This document shows, one piece after another, positions 48,641-58,779 of a stretch of 64,000 bases of DNA. Source of the stretch: Sambucus nigra (lineage: Eukaryota; Streptophyta; Magnoliopsida; Dipsacales; Adoxaceae); the NCBI GenBank assembly GCA_949130495.1, contig OX422211.1, forward strand, positions 531,870,017 through 531,934,016, written 5' to 3'. Made by a program: the position numbers and the translations under genes. The stretch's first letter is position 1. Every line of letters starts with the position of its first letter. The notes beneath the pieces are model-generated. The model saw only the letters and a program-made list of their open reading frames with translations. It was not told where the DNA came from and did no database searches.

Positions 48641-48829
48641 TATTTTGAATATCTATTTTTGTTAATAGATTTTCAATTTTTTGTTTATTTTCCTCTTTTA
48701 AGTCTAGATTTGAGACTGTATCGAGTTGACTAAGTTTCTAATCAACCCTGTTTAAGTTGAAATCTATACTATATAATTTTCTTTCTACATAGTTTTGATT
48801 TACAATCTGATATTTTTGAGTTCGTTTTA

Positions 48830-51032
48830 TGCCACACTCCATAAAATTCGACAGACGGGGTGGCCAGCCACCGCTACCGAACTATGCTAGGCGTGAAATA
48901 AATCAATTCCATTCTTAGCGTGAGACAAATATGAGACATAAATAAATCAGCCCATAAGATAAATAGTTGAATCAATCTCAAATGATCATAAACAACTAAG
49001 AGACAAAAGATCCATCACATGCTAACTCCGAATAAATTCAATCTTCAATAATGATTAAATAAAATCTGAATAAATAAACCAACTGTAAATGCTCCAAATG
49101 AAAATCCTTAAACAACTTTGGAGCTGAGTGGCCCAATAAATCTCTCAACTGAGTTTCATAATGAAATACGAATGAAAAGAAAATTTAAACTTAAAATAAC
49201 GCAGTAAAGTAATTCGGCTTTAGCTGCACCTCCAAATGATAGTCTCCAAAAATCTTATGCAGCCACTCCAAATACTAATCCTGAGTTAGTCAACGCATGA
49301 GAGCTAAAGCCTCGAGCAAGAATAACACTACTCCCATCAAATAGGATCCTTGAATCCAGACAGTAGCATTATATGCAATAAATATCACAATAGAGTAGTT
49401 TAAATTAAACGAGATAATTAAACATGATAAATATAAATCACTAACTACCCGAAGGAATTGCCATTTAAAAAGACACACCAATATGATTTTTAATTCCCAA
49501 GATATTAATTTAATTAAATTAACCAACTCTTCTTATATCCTCGATTTATTATGGCGGTCCTCCCACCTCGGGTGATTTCTCCACCAAAATACACATCCCC
49601 TCATCAAAACACCGGCTGGTCCATTTAAACTGTCAGCCCTCGCTGATTGATGAGGTTCCACACACGACACGACATAAAATACTGGCTGGCCCGTTCAAAC
49701 TGTCGTCCCTCGCTGATTATGTCGCCAATATATTTTAATACCCGTCTTATTATCTTTGGTATTAATTCTCAATCTTCTCAATTCACAATTTCACATTACC
49801 CCACCCTTTTATCGATGTGAGATCCTCAAAATACCCCTTAGTCCCATACCTAAGGGTCCCCAAGTTATCAATATGTCCTACCCTACGTATAGGAGGATTT
49901 TATAACATAACTCTCAACCTAGTCTCATACCTAGACTAGCGTAACGACGAAAAAGTAATAAAAATCAGCCCACTCCCGACATGATAAAACCATGATAATT
50001 TTACCCTCACTAGTCCCATTCCTAGAAAGCATTCTAAAATATAGGGAGAGCAATAATACGCAACAACCCGTCGTCACAATGATATTTAATAATACCAACA
50101 AGTCACACAAATATGCATAATAAATCAATGTTCCAAACTGCGAATGATAGTCCAATCCATTAAATCTTAATTTAATTATCACCTAAAAAAATCCCCAATT
50201 AATACCATTTAATTATTTCAACTAAAATATACCGCTGCTTCATCATTAATACAACAAAATTCTAATTTCATTATTTCTACATAAATTACGTGAGTTATAC
50301 GCGCCCAAAAATCATTATTTTCAAAACTAGGGTTTTTCTACATGCAACCTACACCAATAAAACTCAAAATACACTCATCAATCCTACGTATCCAAGGGTT
50401 ATGAATATTATTCAAATTAAAAGATTTAATAAAAATAGCCCCATAATTAGTGTCCACTTTTCCTAATTAAGTCACTACTTCGTTTTAAGAAAACATGTAA
50501 TTAAGTATTTACGTGAAACTTAAAACGCATAATACTAAAGGAATAGAATAAAATATTCATGCCTGTGAAGATCGTGTTGAAAATCTGATTAGAAATCTGA
50601 ATTCCTCTCGAAAAATTAGTGAAGAAGTGTTCTTGAACAAACTTGATTAAACCCCAATTAAGCCTTCCAAAACTTATGACAAAATCTTGATTATGAGAAG
50701 CCCCCCTATGGATTATTAAGGTTATATAGAGATTAAAAGTCCTAATCCTAAACAAACTATAATTAAAAGCAACTTGCAGCGCACGATTTTTGCTGGGGTC
50801 GATCGATCGACCCCTGGCGTCCCAGGAAATCTAACAGTTCGCCTTAAAAATATAAGGGACAAATAATTTTATAAAATCATATAAAATCCGTTTTAACTCT
50901 GATTTTAATTCCGCTTGAAGTTTTATTCTTCTAAAATCATAACCAACATATTTAACCAATAAAAATTATTAAATCCAATAATTTATTTTTCTCGAATATT
51001 CCAATTAATTAATAAAGATACGGGGTGTAACA
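48830..51032 (-). repeat. 3' LTR (2.2 kb) of minus-strand Gypsy element
   Basis: In element sense it runs from TGTTACACCCCGTATCTTTA at 51032 to GGAGTGTGGCA at 48830. A polypurine tract (CTAGTGGGGAAGTA, 51033-51046 on the minus strand) precedes its start. It is inserted in the viral block. It contains a 20-bp perfect palindrome at 50795-50814 and duplicated patches ACTGTCAGCCCTCGCTGATT and ACTGTCGTCCCTCGCTGATT (about 49629 and 49700). Confidence 0.8.
50795..50814. repeat. 20-bp perfect palindrome GGGGTCGATCGATCGACCCC
   Basis: Perfectly self-complementary, about 220 bases into the LTR in element sense. It has the same CGATCGATCG core as the palindromes at 2463-2535, 6498-6517 and 59691-59708 but different flanking arms. 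Confidence 0.9.
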
Positions 51033-51126
51033 TACTTCCCCACTAGCAAAGAATTTCGTTATCAAAATTAGATGAAGCATACACATCAATGCGTAAATCT
51101 CGCAAAAGAAAATAAGGCTCACATAT
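51033..51126 (-). other. 3' end of Gypsy internal region with polypurine tract
   Basis: Only 94 bases of the internal region separate the polypurine tract from the Copia insertion. Across that insertion the sequence continues directly into gag at 58095, so pol had already been lost. Confidence 0.65.
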
Positions 51127-52671
51127 TGAGTTGCGCGAGGCCCCCAATTTTAAAGTCTTTACTATAAAAAGATAATTTCCTTTTTGAAGATATGCGGAAG
51201 CGTAGATGGTTCAAATTAAACAAACTAACAAATTTTAAGTTATCTCAAATTAAAATTAAACAACGTGAAATTAAATTAAACACACACTTATGTTAATTTC
51301 ACTTAAACCAATTTAACCCAAGTCCTAGAAATTTGCCTAAGTCATATTTTCAATATTGCCAAATTAGGCCAAACCAAGTTTAACAAATTAAACGATGACT
51401 TGAATTAAATTAACATATACCCAAATTTAAATTAGCACCAATTTAATTAAGTAGTGATTTAAACTAATTTTTTCTTTTTACCTAAGCATGCAATCTAGGT
51501 GATTTAGCAAAAGATAGAATAAATAATTAATTACTACGCCAGCAAAAACCCACAACAGGAAAAAACCTTGGATGACCCTAGCCTTAAGTCCACTAAGTAT
51601 GGTTTTACAATTACAAGACAGATGACTTACTTCCTCGACTCGACCCCTTTCAAGCCTTGATGCGTCTTCTTGTAAACACCTCTGCCTAGTCGACAACCCC
51701 AGAGCTCCACCGGAATCTTGGACTTCACCAATGAGACATTAGGTACACCTTCAACCATACTTGGTGCCTTTCACCATGTGAGAATGCCGCAGCAAAAACC
51801 TGAACTTCTTCTTTATGGGATGTAGAAAGAAACCCAAATGAACTCTTCAAACGGTAGAGTAAAACGCGGTGCCAAACACTCCAAGCAAAAATATATATAT
51901 TGAAACTTGGAATAAATAATATGGGTGAAAACAAAAGTGTTTTAATGAATTTTTCTTGAAAACATATACACTTAAACCATGAACTTTTCTTTGAAAAATT
52001 GAACGCTCAAAAACTCTCTCTAGGAGTTGGAATAGTATGAAAAGTGAAGTTCAAAAAGGTTGTTCCCTCACTTCATAAATTCTGTCAAAAGTTAATGGGG
52101 AAAGGAAGTGGAGAAAGTGGAAAACTGCCATTTTAATTTCCCGCCGAAAATTTCGTTCGAACGATATTTCGTTCGAACGAAGTCTCATTCGAACGAACCT
52201 TTTAAAGAAGTTCCAGTGGCCAATGTGGAAATCTCGTTGGGAAACTCGTTCGAACGACATTCTCGTTTGAACGACAAACTCGTTCGAACGACAATATCAA
52301 ACGAAATGCCAAAAAGCTGAAAATTCTATTTTTAGCCCAGAAACTTCGTTTTAAAGTTTTAATGAAACTTTTTGAAAATAAGCAACAATTTAAAATAAAC
52401 TTAAACCCATATAACTATTCTTCCAAGCTCCTATATATATTTTAAAATTCATTCATAGCTTAGGAGCAATGGAACCATGTTGATGACGTAGAAACGAGGC
52501 ACAATACACACGACATTTGATAAAGCTTTAATATCTTGGCCGCTACGTCTTCAACTACCCCGTCATAGGCTTGAATGGATACAATTTAAAACTATCCTAT
52601 GACATAAACGTTTTTATCCTAAATTAAGCCAAAACGACATTAAGACTCAATCGTAGAATTGTGTCCTTACA
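51127..52671 (-). repeat. Copia 3' LTR
   Basis: In element sense it starts TGTAAGGACACAATTC (52671) and ends GGGGGCCTCGCGCAACTCA (51127). It has a TATA-like AAAATATATATAGG near 52427-52440. Downstream, 52153-52304 holds six full or near copies of TCGTTCGAACGA. Confidence 0.9.
52153..52304. repeat. Array of TTCGTTCGAACGAA-type palindromes in Copia LTR
   Basis: Copies at 52153-52164, 52168-52181 (14-bp perfect palindrome), near 52187, 52245, 52264 and 52280, plus single half sites. The matching stretch of the 5' LTR (57602-57725) has fewer and more mutated copies and lacks one ~35-base unit. Confidence 0.85.
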
Positions 52672-54715
52672 AATCTCCCCCGTTGGATATTCCGGGACAA
52701 AAATCAACAAAAATCCTAAAGGTTCGTCAAGCTCTACTAGACATAAAACATCCCACCCAATACTTGACTCAATACCCAAGGATGAACCTCTTTGACAATG
52801 ATGAAAGTTTCCACTAAGAAGATTTCCTGTACACTTAAGCAAACTATTAAATGCATAGGGAATATCAATATATTAAATGCAATTAAAATAAATACTCCCC
52901 CTAAATTAATTCTCCCCTTTATCAAACAAATGACCTACTTAGAAAGACGTCTCCCCCTAAGATAAATCTCCCTAAACTAAGATAAGATTATAATAGGATT
53001 ACATACCATTTCTCCCCCAATCATTCTTCCATTTTTTGTTCAGGAATAGACAAAGGATAAAACAACTAAGAAACAAGATGATGCATAAGGTGATAAGAAC
53101 ATGAAAGCATATAGGCAACAAAACCATAACTAATCCAAAAAATAATAATCGATACCAACTAAGATGCAAGAAAATAATACCAATATGATACATAACGTAT
53201 TAAGCATGTGATATCAACAAAGAATGCACAATGATAGATACCAATTATGAATTAAAGCATAGATTGACTAGAAAGAAAGGCAAAGACAAAAAAAATATCA
53301 TATATATATACATAGACTAAATATACCAATAATGCTCATGCACGTATATATAGATATAAACACACAAATGACACAAAATAAAATACGCTTTTCACCCTCG
53401 TATGGCAAAAATGTGTCATATGGAAACGGAAGTGTTGGGGTGTGAACTAGTAACAATTAAATTTAGACCCAATCACTTAAAACATGTTCACGGAGTTCTC
53501 AATTTATTCCAAACTTCATCACATTTGAATATAACCTCATGTGACAAATAGATTGAACTCAATGAACAAACATATACAATGCATAAAAGCCTAGCATGTT
53601 GATGATTCTACAAACCAGTAGAGCCATGACATTGAAAGTACAACTAGGATAAATGGACATTGTGCAAACTGTTGATATACCATCCAAACTCCCTCGATAA
53701 GCATATATTATAATCTTTTCAATGAATAAATCAACTAAAACAAGGCCTTAGCAAATATTTTTCCTTTTTAATGCTATATTTTCTTTTAGGACTTTGGACC
53801 ACGTATTTCTTTTAGGTCCAATCCAAACGGTGGATTACTATTCACAAAGGATAATAAATCCTTTCAGAGACCTTCCCCATGCACATTTCTATATAACATT
53901 TTTATTTCTCACAAATCTCACGTGCAACGGATTTTGACATGCACTAGTCATCCTAGGTCTCAAATATGTAGATGACAAGATTGGTAGGAGAATACCTCAC
54001 AAAGCTCAAATATAAAATGTGAAGATTAAAATTTCAAATGAGCTCGTGCATGTGTGTATAGAGGCATATAAAAATAGAATCCATTTAAACAACACAAAAT
54101 CCAACTACTCCATATAAGCATGGTAAAGAACATTTTAAGGGTTGACAATCTTAACCAAAAGTTCTAGCCACATGGGAGCATAAAAGATGGGATTCAAACA
54201 CAAGTATATGCCACATAAAGTTTGTCAAACTAAAATACACACACAAAAATCTTTTTGAGTTTTTGAAAATTTTACCCAAAACATAAAAATATGTACTCAA
54301 AAGACAAGAAAAAATCATTTGTATTTTTCATTAATCTTAAATTACTAAAAAGATAAAACACAAATGATACACAAAAATATTTTTGTATTTTTCATTTAAT
54401 GCAAAAAAAAAATGAAATAAGTATAATACAAAAGATACACAAAAGCCATAATTCTAGCATGTGATTAAGCATGGAGCATAGACTAGAAAATGATCAACCA
54501 AGTACACATTTAGCATGATAATATAACATGTAGTACAAAAGCTAAAGTATGCAAACAAAACTAACACATTCAACCTTTAGATTTTGCAAGAGAGGAATTA
54601 TGTAAAAGTAAATGAGAAGCAAAAACCCTATCTTGTAAAGCTACCAAGTCGGATCTCCTAACCCAGACTAATGACGAATGACAATCTCAGGGTATAGGAA
54701 TCTTGGATACCTTGG
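52672..54715 (-). other. Copia 3' non-coding region with several polypurine tracts
   Basis: Minus strand AACGGGGGAGATT (52672-52684) abuts the 3' LTR. Further purine tracts of AGGGGGAG/AGGGGAGAA type lie at about 52895-52920, 52950-52972 and 53010-53020. No pol domain is readable. Multiple polypurine tracts before the 3' LTR are a known trait of SIRE-like elements. Confidence 0.65.
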
Positions 54716-56489
54716 TTACCTTACTATGGAATTTTCTAGGACCTTGTTTAAGATCGAAACAAAATTTTCTAAGATGACCTTTTCGACCACAATGTGAACA
54801 AATAAAAGGACGTCGAAAGGTAAGGATTGATCTCTAAAGGCTTTCGTAGGTGATTCTCTTAAAACATTGGTTTTGGCTTGATGAGTTGATTCATTACAAG
54901 TATCTAAGCCTAAACCATAAGTGTCATTTTTAAATTGGACCGTTCCTAAAATTTTATCTAATTTCTTCGAACGACACTCCAAATCAAATTTGACTTTTCT
55001 AGAGTCTTTTAATTTATTTTCTAATTCTATAAAATATTAGAGTCTAATAAAACATTATGCTCTTCAGATTCAAGAAGCTCCTTTTTCATTGATCCCATTA
55101 ATACTCTAAGGCTATCTCTCTCGCCTTCTATATATTCAAGCTTCTCTCGAAGAGTCCTCTCACGTGTCATAAAGTCTTCAACCAACACACTATCATCAAA
55201 GACCTTGACACGCTCCCTTAAACTTGCTTCTAACTTCAAATTAGCTCTTTTTAATTTAATAGATTCTTCATAAAGTTCTTGAAAAGCATTTTGAAGTTCA
55301 CTCACATCAACCTCTTCTTCATTTTTACTCTATCTTTCTTCTCCACTCTCACTACCATAAAAAATAAGGGAATCATAAACTTTGACCTTGGAAGTGTCAT
55401 GTGTTAAAATTTCATCAATAGACGAGTTCTCACTATCACTCACATTACTAGCCATAAAAGCCACAAAGTTGGGCTTAATAGGGGAATCGGGTCCCTCTTC
55501 ATTATCACTATCACTGAGGGTTGCATTAAAAGAAATTGTTGCTTACCCTCTCTCCTTAGTTTAGTGGGGCGCTCTTTTTCCCTATGGACATACCCTTCAC
55601 AACCAAAACACCTATTTGACTCATCCCTATTTAAATTTTCATTAATAGTTTTAGGGGTCTTCTCAGCTTTGTCATGCGTAGATTTTTCAAATTTCTTAAA
55701 ATCATTTTTAAATTTATCTTTGTTAAATTTAAAAAAAATTCTAAACTTTCTAGCAAACATAGCCATATTTTCCGAGTCACTATCACTCTCTACTACTTGT
55801 TCTTCCTCCTTACGAGTTTTTAAAGCAACGCCCTTTTCTATTATCTTTTTAGTTTTAGAGGGAAACATGTCCAGTTCATTGGTTTGTAAATCACCTACGA
55901 GCTCTTCTAATTTCATAGAGGCTAAAGTTGTTAAAGAATTTAAAACGGTCACTTTTGGAATAAATATATCAGGTAGGGACCTTAAAATTTTCTTTACTAC
56001 TCGGTTGCCGGGTATTTTCTCTTCCAAATTAAAAGATGAATTAACAATGTCGGAAAGTCTAGCATAAAATTCATCAAAAGTTTCTTTTTCGTTCATTTTG
56101 ATCGTTTCAAATTGAGTGGTGAGGTTTTGGAGTTTCGAAGCTTTAACAACACTAGTACCATCATGAGTGAGTTGTAAAATATCCCAAGCTTCTTTAGCGA
56201 TTTCACATGTTATAATGCGTCAAAATTCATCCGGTGTGACCGGGCTAAACAAGACATTTAAACCACGAGAATTAAAATTTGTACGTTTAAATTTTCTCTC
56301 ACTCCATCTATCGGTGGGTTTAGGAACAAGATCATTATCAACCAAATGTGTAGGTGGAGACCACCCGTTAACAACAGATGACCAAACTCTCTCGTCGATA
56401 GATTTTAGTGCCGATTTCATCCGCGCTTTCCAATACGCGTAATTAGAACCATCGAAAATAGGAAATTTTGAAAATGGGAAAAAGTCCAT
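54716..56489 (-). pseudogene. Copia gag (SIRE-like), broken
   Basis: The first ATG is at 56489 (MDFFPFSKFPIFDGSNYAYW, the DUF4219-like N-terminus, with ALKSIDERVW). A single in-frame TGA at 56220-56222 interrupts it. The frame then continues through the UBN2-like gag core (EIAKEAWDILQ, MNEKETFDEFYARLSDIVN, KILRSLPDIF, LTTLASMKLEELVGDLQ) to about 55545. The first zinc knuckle reads CFGCEGYVHREKER: the final Cys is Arg. After a frameshift near 55545 come a coiled coil (55305-55027, LQNAFQELYEESIKLKRANL) and a second, complete knuckle CSHCGRKGHLRKFC (54759-54800). Two knuckles separated by a coiled coil fit SIRE/Maximus-type gag. Confidence 0.85.
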
Positions 56490-56537
56490 TTTAGCCAAAA
56501 ATATTTAAAGGATCTTAACGAAGTAATTAATCGTTTT

Positions 56538-56550
56538 GGCTCTGATACCA
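56538..56550 (-). promoter_or_regulatory. Copia primer binding site
   Basis: Minus strand TTGGTATCAGAGC region, starting three bases after the 5' LTR end. It is a perfect match to the tRNA-iMet 3' end over TGGTATCAGAGCC. Confidence 0.9.
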
Positions 56551-56553
56551 ATT

Positions 56554-58089
56554 TGAGTTGCGCGAGGCCCCCAATTTTAAAGTCTTTACTATAAAAAGAT
56601 GATTTCCTTTTTGAAGATATGCGAAAGCGGAGATGGTTAAAATTAAACAGAAAAACAAATTTTAATTTATCTCAAATTAAAATTAAACAACGTGAAATTA
56701 AATTAAACACACACTTATGTTAATTTCACTGAAACCAATTTAATCCAAGTCCTAGAAATTTGCCTAAGTCATATTTTCAATATTACCAAATTAGGCCAAA
56801 CGAAGTTTAACAAATTAAACGATGACTTGAATTAAATTAACATATACCCAAATTTAAATTAGCACCAATTTAATTAAGTAGTGATTTAAACCAATTTTGT
56901 ATTTTTACCTAAGCATGCATTCTAGGTGATTTAGCAAACGATAAAATAAATAATTAATCACTACGCCATGATGTACAAGGAAAAACCCACAACGGGAAAA
57001 AACCTCGGATGACTCTATCCTTAAGTCCACTAAGTATGGTTTTACAATTATAAGACAGATGACTTACTTCCTCGACTCGACCCCTTTCAAGCCTTGATGC
57101 GTCTTCTTGTAAACACCTCCGCCTATTCGACAACCCCGAAGCTCAACCAGAATCTTGGACTTCACCAATGAGACATTACGTACATCGTTAACCACACATG
57201 GTGCCTTTCACCATGTGAGAATGCAGCAATAAAAACCCAAAATTCTTATTTATGGGATGTAGAAGGAAACCCAAATGAACTCTTCAAATGGTAGAGTAAA
57301 ACTCGGTGCCAAACACTCCAAGAAAATATATATATATATTGAAACTTGGAATAAACAATATGGGTGAAAACAAAAATGTTTTAATGAATTTTTCTTGAAA
57401 ACATATACACTTAAACCATGAACTTTTATTTGGAAAATTGAACACTCAAAAAACCTCTCGAGGAGTTGGAATAGTATGAAAAGTTAAGTTCAAAAAGGTT
57501 GTTCCCACACTTCATAAATTCTGTCAAAAGTTAGTGGGGAAAGGAAGTGGAGAAAGTGGAAAAACTGCTCAAAAACTGCCATTTTAATTTCCCGTCAAAA
57601 ATCTCGTTCGAACGAGATTTCGTTAGAAATGAAGTCACGTTCGAATGAACCTTCTAACGAAGTTCCATTGGCCAATGTGGAAATCTCATTGGCAAACTCG
57701 TTCGAATGACAATATCGAACGAAATGCCAGAAAGCTGAATTTTTTTTTTAGCCCAGAAACTTTGTTTTAAAGTTTGAATGAAACTTTCTAAAAATAAACA
57801 ATAGTTTAAAATAAACTTACACCCATATAAATATTGTTCCAACCTCCTATATATATATATTAAAATGCATTCATACCTTAGTATCAATGGAACCATGTTG
57901 ATGACGTAGAAACGAGGCACAATACACACGACATTTGATGAAGCTTTAATATCTTGGCCGCTACATCTTCAACTACCCCGTTATAGGCTTGAATGGATAA
58001 AATTTTAAACTATCCTATGACATAAATGTTTTTGTCTGAAATTGAGCCAAAATTACATTAAGACTCAATCGGAGAATTGTGTCCTTACA
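56554..58089 (-). repeat. Copia 5' LTR
   Basis: 1536 bp, a near copy of 51127-52671, followed by the target duplication CATAT. A TATA-like tract lies near 57845-57860. The palindrome array is weaker than in the 3' LTR. Confidence 0.9.
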
Positions 58090-58094
58090 CATAT

Positions 58095-58779
58095 GCCTTC
58101 CCCGTAGAATACCACAATTAGGCTCCCATACACCTAATCTTCCCGAACGTAATCCTTAACAAAATACAATATATATAAAGCCTACATATATAGGTATTTA
58201 AGACGTTATTACGTATCGCAACATTCCACTAGCCACGCAACCTATTGTGCTTTGACTGAACCTGAGGTAGATAACACCTCCCATAACTGAGATTGGTTAG
58301 TGCAATGACCACCCCCTACGCACCTGATGCTACCGATACCGCTGGTTCTGTTGGTGCTCCCTAAACTCTAACTGCTGCTAAGACTAGAGGACTCAGTCTT
58401 AGCTTCCCCTAAACTCCTTACCCTTGTTGCCCCTATATAACCTGCCCTGATTGGGCCTGTGTCGCTTGGACTTGTTGGCCTTCCCTCTTGTTACATTGAG
58501 TGGCTCGATGTCCTATCTTTCCACAGAAAAAACATGCACCCCTAATGGTTCCTGAATTCATCCCCCAGTTTTGTTCGCCCTGTTGACCTTGATTTGTTCT
58601 CTGCCTCTTTTAAGCTTGGTCATTTCGACCCTTATTCTCACCTCCTTGTCCATTAGACTCTTGTCTCTTGGCCAACTTCTTTTGATAATTGGACTTCTCT
58701 TACCATACCGATATCCACCACCTGAGCATAAGTAGTGTATGGTGGATTCCCCAACACCATTTTGCCTAATCGACCAAGA
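58095..58779 (-). pseudogene. Gypsy gag C-terminal part with intact zinc knuckle
   Basis: Minus strand from 58779: GRLGKMVLGNPPYTTYAQVVDIG, a Lys/Arg/Glu-rich stretch in the 58600s with a frame change, then ACFFCGKIGHRATQC, a complete CX2CX4HX4C knuckle (58493-58534). Stops appear about 20 residues later. This is the C-terminal half of Gypsy gag (Tekay-like). It belongs to the element whose 3' LTR is at 48830-51032; protease, RT and integrase are missing between gag and the polypurine tract. The N-terminal half lies beyond the LTR inserted at 58780. Confidence 0.8.

Larger units (their letters stand above)
41684..48829 (-). mobile_element. Endogenous pararetrovirus (Caulimoviridae), decayed
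   Basis: A 7.1-kb block on the minus strand with, in order from 48829 down: capsid-like region, CCHC zinc knuckle, movement-protein-like domain, protease, reverse transcriptase, RNase H, a coiled-coil ORF, then a promoter region in an inverted repeat. There are no LTRs and no integrase, which separates it from the retrotransposons. The CP-MP-pol-late ORF order resembles cavemoviruses and solendoviruses better than caulimoviruses or badnaviruses; genus is tentative. Every frame has stops or shifts. The left border meets a truncated LTR. The right border is the LTR of a later Gypsy insertion, so more virus may lie beyond the window. Confidence 0.85.
51122..58094 (-). mobile_element. Complete Copia element, pol deleted (SIRE-like)
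   Basis: Two LTRs (51127-52671, 1545 bp; 56554-58089, 1536 bp) are flanked by a perfect 5-bp duplication CATAT (51122-51126 and 58090-58094). In element sense, the 5' LTR (56554-58089) is followed by primer site TTGGTATCAGAGC (56538-56550), gag, a non-coding 3' region, a polypurine tract and the 3' LTR. Protease, integrase, RT and RNase H are absent from the 3.9-kb interior. The LTRs differ by an estimated 5%, making this one of the younger datable insertions here. It would need proteins from a relative to move. Confidence 0.9.

Noticed and set aside
55564..56067. 167-codon plus-strand ORF
   Set aside because: Antisense shadow of the Copia gag core on the minus strand; composition mirrors the Lys/Asp-rich gag.
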